A DNA stretch of 64,000 bases from Fagopyrum homotropicum (GCA_033239125.1 BSWB01000002.1:159450409-159514408), one strand, 5' to 3'; positions 1-11,538 are shown, counted from the first letter of the stretch. The notes: generated from the letters alone by a model not told the origin. Numbers and translations are program-made.

Positions 1-335
1 GAGATGCCCGGTTTACGTATCATTAAGAAGTGCACTAACATAAATATAACACTAAGAAGAGACAATACAAAAGCGTGTAAACTATAAAAACGATTCAAAG
101 TGGATTGTCCCACACTAGCGCTTCCGTGTAATAACTCCACTAAAGGCGATCCTATCATAGGAATAGCTTCAGGGACGCCTGTTACAATTTTGGCCGCCCA
201 ATAACCAACTTGGTCCCAAGGTAAGGAATACCCAGTTACACCAAAAGACGCGGTCAATACATCCAGAACTACACCTGTAACCCAAGTCAATTCTCGGGGT
301 TTTTTAAACCACCAGTGAGATACACGCGAAATACC
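1..335 (-). pseudogene. petB: Nuclear insert of chloroplast petB (cytochrome b6) fragment
   Basis: Read on the minus strand, positions about 335 to 1 translate without a stop into the middle of cytochrome b6: VYLTGGF, then KKPRELTWVTGVVLDVLTA, SFGVTGYSLPWDQVGYWAAK, GSPLVELLHGSASVGQSTL and HFLMIRKPGI. This is the second half of helix B through helix D, including the quinol-site PEW-like region and a haem-ligand helix. In chloroplasts the protein is part of the b6f complex. Here it stops abruptly near 335, where the sequence becomes unrelated AT-rich DNA and then a hAT element. Several residues differ from the nearly invariant plant protein, for example VVLDVLTA for VVLGVLTA and LHGS for LRGS. 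A decaying nuclear plastid insert (NUPT) explains this best. The left edge is cut by the window, so its full length is unknown. Confidence 0.88.
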
Positions 336-358
336 AAAACAATACAATCAAATATACT

Positions 359-1770
359 ATCGATACCAGGGGCGGCCCCAAGGGGGGGCGGGGAGGGGCG
401 GCCGCCCCCCCTCCGAGAAGAAGAAAAAAAAAAAAAAAAATTGTGAAAAAAATCGTTTTAAAATGGGTTGTGCTTCTCTCGTTTATAAAAAAATTTTCTA
501 CAATTTATTTTTTTAAAATATCACTATTCTTGTGTTATATTTAAATGTTTTTTTTGGATCTTTCGTTGAAGTGAACGAAACTTCATAAGTATTTTCTGTT
601 TTAGACTCTAGAGTGAAATAATTCACCAAAATGCACGAGATTTGTTGTTTGGATTAGAAGCGCGGTCTTAGACCACACTCTTATTTGTAAAAAGCGTTGT
701 CGAGGACAACGTTTTAATATCTGAAATAAAGATAACAAAAACACAAATAGAGGTGTGGTCCTAGACCGCGGCTATAGTGTAACGTTTTTTTTTTTTAAAT
801 ATATAGGCGCGGTCATAGACCGCGCCTTTTAAGTGTATTGTTTTTATAATTTTTTTTGTATTGTTGTTTATTGTAAGTAGATGACATATTGACTTTGTTT
901 TTATCGCAATTTTATTTTCATAAATATTTTTATCGAAAATAAAATTTCGCCCCCCTTTTAAAATCCTGCGGCCGCCACTGGTCACAACATAAGAGAATGT
1001 GGCTGCGGCTCTCATCCTCTAGTTGATACCATCGAAAAATGGGATCCAATTCAGAAAATACAATTTTTCTTTTGTACAGAGTCAGTTTTTAACTAAACAG
1101 CTTCCATCTGATTAATTGAAGCTTAAAAAATACTGGATTTATGCCTACTAACAGTCAAGCCTGAGATACTTTGAAACACATTCAGACAATGCAGTAGAAT
1201 TGAAACAGATCCAACATCACCTCTGCAAAACAATATTACATCATCTACATAAGCTAAGTGCGTGATTTTCAACTTTCCACATTTCTGATGATAATTAAAA
1301 TCAGATTCTGTAGTAGCTTATTTGATTAATCTGTAAAACGTGTTGTCTTGGACAAAGATAATAAAAACACAAATAGAGGTACGGTCCTAGACCGCGGCTA
1401 TAGTGTAACGTTTTTAAAAGAAAAAAATTTTTTTAAAAATAGTTGCCCTATAGGCGCGTCTATAACCGCGCATCTTTAGTTTTTTTTTTTTTGTTTCAAA
1501 AATGTTACACTATAGCCGCGGTCTAGGACCGCACCTCTATTTGTGTTTTTATTATCTTTGTCCTAGACAACGCCTATAGGACAACTATTTTTTTAAAAAA
1601 AAAAATTTTAGGCGCGGTAAGTGTAATGTTTTTTTTATTTATTTTTGTTTATTGTAAGTAGATGACATATTAACTTTGTTTTTATCGCTACTTTATTTTC
1701 ATAGATATATTTATCGAAAATAAAATTTCGCCCCCCCTCTAAAAATCCTGCGGCCGCCACTGATCGATAC
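359..1770. mobile_element. Composite non-autonomous hAT element with perfect 8-bp target duplication
   Basis: The element body is 367-1762. It starts CAGGGGCGGCC and ends GGCCGCCACTG, imperfect inverted termini of hAT type. It is flanked by a perfect 8-bp duplication, ATCGATAC, at 359-366 and 1763-1770, the size made by hAT transposases. The right-hand 330-430 bp is present twice (about 640-980 and 1330-1762), each copy ending in the same GCCGCCACTG terminus. Between them, 981-1320 holds foreign sequence with a LINE reverse-transcriptase fragment. Several GCGGTCTAxGACCGC palindromes lie inside (about 770, 806-827, 1390, 1515), and 1355-1410 and 1497-1560 form a long inverted repeat. No transposase is seen. 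Confidence 0.82.
1125..1285 (-). pseudogene. LINE reverse-transcriptase fragment captured in the hAT element
   Basis: On the minus strand this stretch reads as a short run of non-LTR reverse transcriptase: KLKITHLAYVDDVILFCRGD followed by CLNVFQSISGLTVSRHKSS. YVDD is the catalytic motif C of plant L1-type reverse transcriptases, and the F..xSGLxVxxxKS motif about 25 residues later is the conserved downstream block of the same family. There is no start, and a stop follows right after the second motif, so this is a dead fragment. It lies between two copies of the hAT right end, suggesting it was trapped by an aberrant transposition or by end duplication. Confidence 0.75.
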
Positions 1771-1870
1771 CGCTTTTATAGAACAGGGGTCATGCCCCCT
1801 CCACACCCCCTAACTACGCTCTGTATGTATATATGTGTACTAAGTTTTCCAGTTAATATAATAAAACTGA

Positions 1871-2052
1871 GTAATCATTTGGAACGTAATTATCGCTACA
1901 ACAAAAGGAACCAAGGCAAATACACAAAAGCAACGAGCCTTTGCTTCTTACGACTTACGTAACATGTGAGTTCTCTTCTTCTTTTGAGCTGTCATCTTGG
2001 TTAACGTTGCGCTGGCTGCGGTCTTGCTTGCTCTCAGTGACCGTACCACTCG
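1871..2052 (-). pseudogene. Truncated duplicate of the CAP-G last exon and 3' UTR
   Basis: The text from GAGTAATCATTTGGAACG onward matches 4131-4500, the 3' UTR and C-terminal coding end of the CAP-G gene 2.2 kb away, in the same orientation. Shared blocks include the 3' UTR run beginning GTAATTATCGCTACAAC, then GCCTTTGCTTCTTAC, GTGAGTTCTCTTC, GAGCTGTCATCTTGG and GTCTTGCTTGCTCTC. Relative to the gene it has lost several internal stretches, including most of the acidic-tail codons, and gained small insertions, so it cannot encode the C-terminus. It looks like an old partial tandem duplication; the LTP gene lies between the two copies. Confidence 0.8.
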
Positions 2053-2685
2053 AAATCTGATTTATTCATTTCATCATTTGTACAGCAACCTCACGTATAT
2101 ATGGTGAAAGAATACAGTGCATACAGAAATACAATAATCTAGAATATTATTTAACTTATGTACAGAAATAGGATAAGCTTACATGGTAACGTAATACAGT
2201 TAAATCTTATAATTGATTGTTGTGAGTTGAATTGCCGACTTGTTCATTCGAAACTTAAAAACTCGTTGGAAAGTGTAAGTAATTAAGATTTATGTTATTT
2301 AAAGAGATGATTTACCCAATATTTTTTTCTATTAAGCACACAAGATTTAAAACATCTATCTGAATAATGAGTTATTTTTGATAAATTTCAGTCGATGATT
2401 AGGTTTCTTAATGTTTCTATTTAAATATTGAAACTTAATAATAGAATCAAACAATAATAACAAGAAAACCGATCCAACTTTTTCTTAATAAATTGTTATT
2501 TCATAATTTTGTTACTCCACATACATATTACATTAACAACATGCTAGCCCATAGTCATAAGCTCATAACTCATGAAGCCCAACAATGCCCTCTTACGGTA
2601 TCCTGCATTAAACTAACAACAAATACTAATTAAAACATGATCAAGTATCAGTAATAATTAAAAAATAAGTTAAAAAGAAAATACC
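2053..2685. other. Intergenic, 3' side of the LTP gene
   Basis: AT-rich sequence between the duplicated CAP-G tail and the LTP stop codon. It should contain the LTP 3' UTR on its right side. No open frame, repeat or RNA gene was recognised. Confidence 0.5.
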
Positions 2686-3030
2686 CTACTTGCTGCAGTC
2701 GATATCACGGACAATAGGGAAAGGCAAATGAACATTGCATAGATCAGGCAAATTCTTTGCCCTGTCAGGGACAACTCCAAACTTGGGAGCTGCATCTTTA
2801 AGACACTGGCAAACCACAACCCGGTCTGGACGGTCTGCACACTTCTGGTTCAGGCTCTGAACCCCCGAGCAGCAGGGTGCACTCGGAGTCGCTGAACCTT
2901 GTCCCTTGAGAAAGTCCATGCATGGCGCCAATGTGGTTATTGCAGCTTGACACGTCACTTGTTGGGCCATAACATCACTTGCATGTGCCATTAGAACCAT
3001 GAGGACGATTGCGAAAAGGGTTTTTGCCAT
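2686..3030 (-). CDS. Non-specific lipid transfer protein, type 1 (secreted)
   Basis: A 114-aa single-exon protein. Type 1 nsLTPs are small secreted proteins that bind fatty acids and phospholipids in a hydrophobic tunnel and act in cuticle and cell-wall lipid traffic and in defence. Residues 1 to about 22 (MAKTLFAIVLMVLMAHASDV) are a signal peptide, with likely cleavage before the QQVTC start of the mature chain. The eight-cysteine motif is complete with spacing C-9-C-15-CC-19-CxC-21-C-13-C, matching the type 1 pattern. Odd points: there is a ninth cysteine (QKC) in the CC-to-CxC loop, and the usual aromatic residues of the tunnel mouth are not obvious. The start was chosen because it gives a full signal peptide; a TATA box lies about 70 bp upstream. 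The family often has an intron near the stop codon, and none is needed here. Confidence 0.9.
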   Translation of the reverse strand: MAKTLFAIVLMVLMAHASDVMAQQVTCQAAITTLAPCMDFLKGQGSATPSAPCCSGVQSLNQKCADRPDRVVVCQCLKDAAPKFGVVPDRAKNLPDLCNVHLPFPIVRDIDCSK

Positions 3031-3098
3031 TGGATCGATTGAGAGAGTTTGAGTTGGTTATATTTGAGTTTGGTGGTTTTGGAGTGAAAGAGAGGTTG

Positions 3099-3106
3099 TT
3101 TATATA
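3099..3106 (-). promoter_or_regulatory. TATA box of the LTP gene
   Basis: On the minus strand CCTATATAAACAACC contains TATATAAA about 70 bp upstream of the LTP start codon, a normal plant TATA position. The leader between them is CT/A-rich and contains no earlier ATG. Confidence 0.6.
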
Positions 3107-3109
3107 GGA

Positions 3110-4326
3110 GGGATATTTGGGTGATGGTGGTCTTATGTGAATGATATTTGTGAGCTGGTTTCTGGGTTTGATGTAAGTGTAGTTTTGGGTATAGGGGAGG
3201 AAGAAATTAAGGGGGAGTTACAAGTCAGAGCATGGGTGTCAATTCATTAGTTTCCATGCAAGCTATAGTTTAAGTGGAGGAAGAAACTATAGGGGGTTAC
3301 AAGTTAGAGCATGGGTTTCGGTTTATTGGTTTTCATACAAGTTACAGTTCAAGCGGTTTCTTGTTTGCTCCATACTGTATGTTTTTTCGAAGGTAAATTA
3401 CAAAATATGTTTTAAATCCTTTTTTAAGTTGTTTGAGTATAGAAATTACGGCTCGAATAACAACCCTAAATATAATTATATCAGCCAGTAATTGATGAGG
3501 TTGTTATATGGGTAGAACAACTTGATTTGAGTTAATCTCAAAAAAGTTAAAAGTATATATGATATTCACTCAACTAAACAAGCCAAGAATTAACACATTT
3601 TATATTTTTATTCAAAATATAAGTACATCAATTTCAAAGGGAAAATTTTACTTTTTTCTTATTATTTATCAGGATATTTTTATTAAAAAAATTATCTTTC
3701 TTATGTCTATAGCAAGGTTTGTGGTATGAATATATTGAATGAGTGGAGTTGTTTTTCTTTGTTTTGAGTGATGCAAGGAAGCGGTGGAGCTTTGCGGTTT
3801 GTAGTTGTTCTTCAATGTGTATGGGTTACCAATTAATGTCCTACTCATTGCAATCAATTATTAAGGTTTCTAACGTTATAAATCCCTATTATCTATCTAA
3901 ACTAAATTATTCAAACATCAAATAATGTTCTTCCGAAATTTGCACACGGAATAATCGAAAGAGCATATCTTTGTTGGTCGATATAATAGATCTGAAACCG
4001 AACAGACCAAACTAATTGTTACACCCATATTTTTTCCGGGCACTGGATTTGTATAGGTCGATAGCGTGCAATAAGTTATCGAATTAATGTAAAAAAAAAA
4101 TTGTTTAAGTAAAACAATTTAGAGTAAGCATTTGGAACGTAATTATCGCTACAACAAAAGGAACCAAGGCAAATACACATTTTCACAGTTTGCTCCAAAC
4201 AAAAGCAATGAGCCTTTGCTTCTTACTACTAATAAATACATTACAGAAACACTTAAACCAACTCCTCCCTAAGCAAACTACAGCAGCAGACGTACCAAAT
4301 CTATAAATAACAGTTTTGGATTATAA
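3110..4326. other. Intergenic between LTP promoter and CAP-G 3' end
   Basis: AT-rich; the left part is the upstream region of the LTP gene and the right part (about 4130-4326) is the CAP-G 3' UTR, recognised because it is copied at 1871-1955. Two similar GGAGGAAGAAA...GGGGG-TTACAAGT segments (about 3200-3240 and 3276-3312) are a small imperfect direct repeat in the LTP upstream region. No further gene seen. Confidence 0.45.
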
Positions 4327-7300
4327 CTAAACTTCCTGAACATCAAATTCCTCTTCAGACGTAACATCTGAGTTCTCTTCGTTTTCGGATGACAATTCCA
4401 ACTCTTCTTCCTCGTCGATGACAACTCTGGGGGCTGTTTTCTGAGCTGTCATCTTGGTTAACGCTGCGGTCTTGCTTGCTCTCTGTGACCGTACATTAGA
4501 TGCTGGTGCAGCTGCAGGAACAACGGATTTAGGTGAGCTTTCTTCGTCGGATGAGGTCTCCTCGCGTCTCACACGTCTCCGTGATTGGGTAGGGCGTGTT
4601 GAACGTGGAGCTGGTGTAGGTGGAAGAGGAACGTCTTCAAATTTGTCTATGCCTGGGTTCTCCAGCTCTAGCCTCACTACAGAAATGCAAATGGTGATTA
4701 ATTATGTATGTAGAAGTCCCAAAAACATTGTCTAACATTAATGGACCGTTTGGTTGAACTCCGGAAACAAATCTATTTTTACTTGCATGTATAAAAATAA
4801 CTTTTAGCACTCGTTTGGAAGCGCTAATAATTATTCTAAGTGACGAAATGATTCCGAATCACTCAAAAACTGTGTGTTTAGAGGTCTTTTATCAGATGAA
4901 AGTAATCCATCATTTCCATTTTCTTTCCTTACCCTTATCCGATTCCATTTTCTTTCCATTTAACTGCTCCAACCACCAACCAAACGGGCACTTAGGGTGA
5001 ATGCTCACGCTCATTCTCAATGTAAAATGTGTTTCCTTTATCTCATTTTTTTTCCATATGGGTAATCAAAATTAATCAAATTCTACTTCTAACTATTTGA
5101 AACTACAAGGAAGCCCTTGGATGAATGAGAATATATATGGACTGGATTTGTTTTCATTCCAAATGGGGTTAATGTCTAAAAGAAATCCTATTGCATTAAG
5201 CGGCAAAGAAATCTTACCAAAGATAAGATTAGCGAGTTCCGGTGACAGTTCTTGATCTGGATGCATGTCCAGTGATTTCAGATGTTTAGCCATTTGTTGT
5301 AACTCCTTAACAACCTCTTTGTCATGAGAAGCAGAGTTAGCCAAACGGCTCAAAAGAAGTCTTATCAGTTTCACAGCTCCTTGTTCTGATGGTCGGAAAT
5401 GGAGCAAGGCTAGAGCTTTGCACAGTGCAGAAATATATGCCTTTTCTGCTGCTGTTTTTTTCGAATTGAAGGTTGTTACCTGAACCACACAAACAAATTA
5501 GTTGGCATCTGAAAATATAAGGACACTTCGAAGAACCAACATCATAAACTATCAACACTACGAATCAGAAGAAAACACGAGGGCCTAAACTGAGTTTGTC
5601 ACATTCTCCATCATCAATTCTTGGTTTATGATTCTTAATATAAAAGGAAATTATGGATAATTGCCTCGAAGGTCTACCTCTGCTGCTATGCGTATAGCTA
5701 GCCCCTCTTCCCCACTCTCAAAGTCATCTGAAATCTCTATGGAACCATTATCATTACTCTCTGCCTTATTTTGGGAGCTACTTTGAGTTTCCTTTGCATA
5801 CAGAGGCGCCTGCATCATCTGCACCATAAAGCGAGAGACTTGGACTGCACGTTTACGCATATTGGAAACCATGGTAGAAGATCCACCAGGATTTCCATTG
5901 ATTCCGGGCCACATGCCACGTAGAACCAGTACAAATGACTTGCTTATATGTTTCTGCATTGCCGAGAGAGGAGAAAAATGTTTTCCATTGTTAGCTATAG
6001 AGATGTACAAAACCTAGGACAAGATAACTTGAAGAAAAGAAAAGCTACTACTTGCCTTGTGATTTGCTGACAGAGAAGGATAATGTTCAAAGAAGACTGA
6101 CAAACATTGCTTTAATCTGATAAAGAGTTGGAAGACGATTTTAAATGGATTTGACCAAAGGTATAAGACCTCCTCGTATATGCATAGTATAGACAGAAAT
6201 GATTAAAACCCGAAAGGTGACAAAGTCAGTATATACCTTTGAAGCTCACTGTTTTCATTGATGAAATACAAATGAATGAGCTTGGATAAGGATAAGGAAT
6301 GTAGGGCAGCAGGCATCCTTGGATAATTCTCACTAAGAAGAAGCATCTTAGCAAAACCCTCCGATAACACAACTTTCAAAGATTCACCCTCATATATGTC
6401 CTCGGATTCATCCTCGTCCTCTCTCTTAAATCCATCAAATAAAAGATGAAGCACCCCAATATTTTTGTCAGCATTGGCATCAGGCATGTCTCCTGGAGAA
6501 GAACTGCTTTCACATTGTTGCTCTTCCGAAGAAAGATCCAGTCCAATAGCTCTATCGATTTCTTCTGGGCCATGCCACATCACATTATCAATCAAAGCCT
6601 TCCCAGCAAGGGCACTGATAGGAGATGGACTATTTACAAAGGAAAGTCTTAGCTGCTTCACTAACTCCTCGTTTGGCTTTCTCTCTAGTAATCCATACAG
6701 GCCAAGACATCGGAGAGCAATCCTCTGTACATGCATGTTAACATGCTTCACCTGCTTTCATGTTAATTTTACTGTATTAGAAATCTCTCTAGAAGGCAAG
6801 GGTATACAACAAAAAAAAGAAAGAACAGGAATCATAAGAGGAACAAGATTGAGTGCTGTACCCCTGGAAGCAACAAAGAGCACAATAACTCAACAGGTTC
6901 AATTGCCTTTCCTTGCAATTGATGAAAAGATTTTGCATTTTCCAAGAGGAGACCAGTCACAGCAAGACAGTGCATCCACTGCATAAAATCAGCAGTCCTC
7001 TCCCGACAAGGCTTTGCAAGTTCTTCTATGACACCGAGAATAATTTCCTCAAATTCTCCAGCAGCAGAATGAACGGTCTTTGTCAAACTAGATACTGCAT
7101 TGGCCCAGTCTTTGTCACCACCGAGATTAATGCCATCTCCAATAACAATATTGTTCCCAGTATCATCCACTTCAAAATCCAGGGGCCTATGCAGCAATTC
7201 GTGCACAAATGTGCTAGCAACCCTCCTATTTGAAGCATCGGAGTAGTCAAGCATCCGACCTAGCAATAGTAACTGCCGTGCAACAAACCGATAATTTGGC

Positions 7301-10300
7301 CCTGAAAGATATGACGGTTTCTTAGTAGATAATAATACAGCACAAACCTTATGTAGACTAAGTTCACTTACCTGCTGCAAGATGTGCTTTGACCAATTCA
7401 GCATAATCAGCAACAGTTGCAGGCATCACCTTGTCTAAGAGGTCATGATTATCAGAAGCTTCTGCAGCATATACTGCAGCTTCAGCTCCCATTGTGGCAG
7501 CAGCATCGGAACCTTTGGCCTGTTTGACATCAGCAAAAGTACCATTTTAGTGTTTGGTCAACCATGAACCTTTAGTTCATCGCAAAAATGAAAAACTCGT
7601 CCAGTTCATAACCAGACAATTCCAAGATGCATAAGATCAGTTTGCTTTTGCAAAGATATAACAGTACCCAACAGGCTAATATTTTCCGCACAGTTTTATC
7701 TCTATTGTGAGTGAGAGGAAAGGATTGGTTTGCATTCCCATACTGGAACTATCATAGCATAATGCAAAAGTATGACTGAAACATTTTAACTCATCAAACA
7801 AATATTAGAAAGAAGAATCACATAAGAAACCATCAATTACCAGCTACGTATCCACTTAAATCAAATAAAATATTAGATTAAAAAAAACAAAAACATTACA
7901 GAAGATGCAGTTATAAGGATTTGGAGTTGTTAGAGATACAAGAGGGATCAGCGGTTGCCGCTTTGGTAATGGAAGGATGTAATTTACAAAAAGAGCATCC
8001 ATAAAATATAACACCAAAACTTCAATACAATAGTAGAGCATTTTATGTAGCAGGATAGGTTCATAGCACCAGTACAAACTTCTACTACACCACAAGAAAT
8101 AAGAGATTTCACACAGTGAGCAAAGTATAGATCAAGTTAGCTTCTTACATGTGCTTCAGTTTGCAGGTACCAGCATATAGCCCTCCAGTATAGAGCAACC
8201 TCTGGTTCTAACAGCAGGGTGCAGGGATTTCTCTTCTCTGTGGTTAATAAACACAAGAAACCTTGATTTGAAGGGGGGAAAGAGACTGACATGCAAGTAT
8301 GCAACCACAAGCATATACAGTGTTGTTAAGAATAAAAAGTTGTTGTAAGATAACAAACCTGTGGATTCATCGGAAGCAAACCCTTTGAGTTCTTGTATCC
8401 TCTTATCATCATTGATGTTTATCATTCTGCCCCTCAAAAGGGCTTCAAGGACAGAATTGCCAACAGCCTCATAAGTTTCCACATCAAGAAACTTGAGAAG
8501 CTCCACTGGATCGTTGTTGCAACACTTGATAAGCCATTCATCTTTCAGCAACTTCAAGCATTCATTCACAACTGCTGTGGAACGATCAGATAGGCCTCTC
8601 TGAAGGATAATTGTTCTATGCTTGATGCTAAAAAGGAAATGGCAAACATGAATGCAGAATGATTTAGTTTTGCCAGCTTTGCGACATCACTAAGGGAAAT
8701 AGTAACTCAGCCAAGTATCATTCGCAAGTAAATCTTAAAATTTCACATTTCCACTGGCATCAACTCAGAAACCATCAACAATTGACACAGAAATGACCTT
8801 GTTATAACTTAAAACTCTCAACCATCATTTCTTAATTTAGCATTCTAGCAATAAAAGTAGTACATATCAAATCAGGGAAGTACTCATTGATGCAAATATG
8901 CAATCAAGATTTAAGGCATAGTGCATTCTTTGTTTTTCAAGTTTTGTAGTCCTAGGTGTATTTATAGCACAACTGTAGTTGATCATGTGAATCCTTCAAA
9001 GGCTCATCTACAAGCTCATTGGACTACACAACAACAACTATATTAATCAGAAGATTGCTGTATGAGAAATGTGCATGATAAATAGAAGCACCTGAGGCTT
9101 TGGATGGGAAATTTGTTAGCAAGGACAAAGTAAGCTGATTTACGCACTGATTCGCTAACATCAAGTGTGCAGTCAATGATCACTGCTGATGTTGCATTCA
9201 AGGGAGGCAGGGAGAGAACAAGGGTCTTGCGAACTTCCTGCATTATGAAGGCTGTTTGTCATTGCCAAATCAGAAAATTCAATGTCACTTCTTGTAATTA
9301 AAGAATGGCAAGACATATTTTTACGCAAAACAAAGCCAGGGTAAATATATGAGATACATACAGCACTTTGCTCTGAAGTTAATGCTTCCAGAAACACCTC
9401 CAGGATGTCAATGTTATCAGAATCATTAACAAACCGCGAAAGAGCCCTAACAGCAAAATTCCTGATGATAGGAACCTTGTCTTCTATTCGTGTCTTCATT
9501 ACCTCAATTACCTCATCCCAAAACTCATCGCTCACTTCTACATCATCGGGCAAACGCAATATAATCTACACAAACAGGAAATGTAAGCCACAGTTTAGAA
9601 CTGGAAGCATGAGAGCAAAAGAGAAAGAGGATTCACATGAAGATATTATAAAAAAAAATGAAGTTTCCTGCATAAACATCCACAATGAATAGCGGTGATT
9701 AGTGATACCAATGTTAATTTTCTGCCAAACAAACAAGTTTCTCTTTGAATGTGTAAAAGGAACGCTGTAAGTTCAGCAAGTATTGAACGTGTAAAAGGAG
9801 CCCTGTAAAGTTCAGCAAATGTGAAGCAACGGTACACGTACATCCAGAACGTTTTGTTTGGATAGAAGAATGTGAACATTGTAAGGTCTTGACATGAGAA
9901 ATCTTGCCAAATAACACCTATGAGGCCATGAAGGCCTACCTTCATGTATAGGTAGACTTTAATAGATGAAGTAGCATAGAAAATCTTCAAGAAAGAAAGT
10001 CCTGACCGTACATATAAACGTCATCTTAAGCATAGATATTTTTTGTCCAAGTTATAATTGAGGCAACTATATCAACATCCAAGAACTTCCTAGTGGAAGG
10101 AATTCAAACTTTCAGTAGATTGTCCCTGAGTCCTGACAAACGAAGTCGTAAATCCCAAAAGACTTAAGCAGTATGAGATGTTCACAGACATAAAAGGCAT
10201 AAGGGTAGGCAACTTAATTTGAATTCATGGAAACAGAACTTCTTTACATCTGAATATTTGGAAGATGTGTAATGTCATTCACAGCTGCTGACTGCTGAAA

Positions 10301-10961
10301 ATCCAAAAACATACATAAACTCTGGTTCATCGCTGGTAGTTGTTTGATTAACGTAGCTACACGACTAATACCAAATTCAAGTGTATCTGCAAGCAGATTT
10401 GAAGAAATTGACACCTCGATATCTTAATACACATATCTTCGCAATGATACTGGTTAATTACTTACCACACTATGCAAAATTACTGGAATTGACCAACTAC
10501 CGACAACAAAACGGTAGATTTCTAGATATAACCATATCGACAAGAGTAAAACCTAATTGAACGGAACCATAAATTCCACACAAAACCATAAATGTTACCT
10601 CCGAAATAATCTGGCACGCTCGAGATCTGGCAGTTCTGTTGGAAGCGGAGACGCCAGAGAGGAGAAACGTAAGCAACTCTTCCAAAAAGTCATTTGAAAT
10701 CTGAGAAGTCTTAGGGTCTCGGAAGCCAGCGAAGGAAGCAACAAACCGAACAACGCGCTCGGCGGTGGGCGTACGGCGCTGAAAGCCAAATATGGGGGTT
10801 AAGGCTTTGCAAAACGAAGTGAAGAAGCCATTGTTGGAGGAAGATCTGAGATTCGAGAGCTCCTTGAGCTTTCTATTGTGTGTGGCGTATGAGCCTTTGG
10901 CTTCGTCAAAAATGGTGGCGATTTTGGAGGTTAATTGCTTCTCTTCGTCGATTTCCGCCAT
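4327..10961 (-). CDS. CAPG: Condensin complex subunit 3 (CAP-G), 12 exons, 1030 aa
   Basis: CAP-G is the HEAT-repeat subunit of condensin I; with CAP-D2, the kleisin CAP-H and the SMC2/SMC4 ATPases it compacts mitotic chromosomes. Exons (minus, in order): 10961-10599, 9565-9362, 9237-9092, 8627-8359, 8207-8149, 7519-7372, 7301-6862, 6751-6237, 6116-6056, 5953-5678, 5479-5218, 4676-4327. They join in phase to 3093 nt. The N-terminal part is HEAT-like (RTARSRACQIISE, IRNFAVRALSRFVNDSD, SESVRKSAYFVLANKF), the middle keeps CAP-G blocks such as NECLKLLKDEWL, DVETYEAVG and VNMHVQRIALRCLGLYGLLE, and the C-terminus is an acidic, Ser-rich, disordered tail. Length fits plant CAP-G (about 1050 aa). The intron after exon 9 has a GC donor (AAG|GCAAGT). 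All other donors are GT. Intron 11 carries MITE sequence. The start ATG is the first in a frame that matches the family N-terminus. Confidence 0.95.
4739..5170. mobile_element. Degraded Tourist-like MITE sequence in CAP-G intron 11
   Basis: GGACCGTTTGGTTGAACTCCGG at about 4742 and CCAACCAAACGGGC at about 4976-4990 form an inverted pair like the ends of the MITE at 36177-36445. Further right, 5020-5110 resembles that MITE's interior (a TGTGTTTCC, then GGGTAATCAAAATTAATCAAA, then AAACTACAAGGAA). So an interrupted or nested copy occupies most of the intron and runs close to the exon 11 donor. Boundaries are approximate. Confidence 0.5.
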
Positions 10962-11148
10962 GGCAGCTCCGCCTTCTCACTCTCTACTCCCTCAAAAATT
11001 CTCCAGTGGATATGGAGAAGCAAAAGAAGATTACTGAATTTCCTGAAATTTTTCTAGAAGTATTTTGAATTTGAGCGCCACGCTCCCTTTGTAACTTTAT
11101 GCCCCTAATGGCCGTCTTTCCCTTTCTCCTTGTTTTTTTAACAAAAAG
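10962..11148 (-). promoter_or_regulatory. CAP-G 5' leader and proximal promoter region
   Basis: Only about 190 bp separate the CAP-G start codon from the dispersed repeat at 11149, so the proximal promoter is short or partly repeat-derived. No clear TATA box was seen, as is common for cell-cycle genes. No other element recognised. Confidence 0.35.
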
Positions 11149-11525
11149 AATGAGGCGTGTTATATACACGATTTTAAATTTACTTGGTACCGAATGTGAA
11201 CGTTTTGCGATGGCGCTCAAATGGATATGAGCGCTTTGCGACGGCGCTCAAATCTTAAAATAAAAATAAAGTAGGCAAAAATTTGGGAAAATTAGGGTAT
11301 TTAGCGCCGGCGCATGGCGCTAGCGTCCAAAACCCTATTTTTTCTTATTTTTGCCTTTTTTATTAATTAAAGATTTGAGCGTCTTCCTACTTTTATCTTT
11401 TTTTTATCAAATATTTGAGCGCCTTCGGAAGGCGCTGGCGCTCAAATTCTTTGTTTCTTTTTTACTAGTTGAGCGCCATCGGAATGCGTTTATTTTTTAC
11501 GCTAGTAAAACAAACCTCGTGCATT
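11149..11525 (+). repeat. Dispersed repeat rich in GAGCGC/GCGCTC words, copy 1
   Basis: Begins GAGGCGTGTTATATACACG and continues TTTACTTGGTACCGAATG, GGCGCTCAAAT, GCTAGCGTCCAAAACCCTA. The same ordered blocks recur at 29949-30300 with about 80 percent identity by eye, and the first block recurs inverted near 24425-24455. GAGCGCC and GGCGCTC alternate throughout, so the transcript could fold back on itself. No coding sequence; probable non-autonomous transposable element. Confidence 0.65.
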
Positions 11526-11538
11526 TAGCTTTTTTTGA

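Noticed and set aside
6465..6986. 173-codon plus-strand frame within CAP-G
   Set aside because: Shadow of CAP-G exons 8 and 7 on the opposite strand and spans an intron.
9646..9990. 114-codon minus-strand frame in CAP-G intron 1
   Set aside because: No family resemblance, lies wholly within an intron, and does not join to neighbouring exons.
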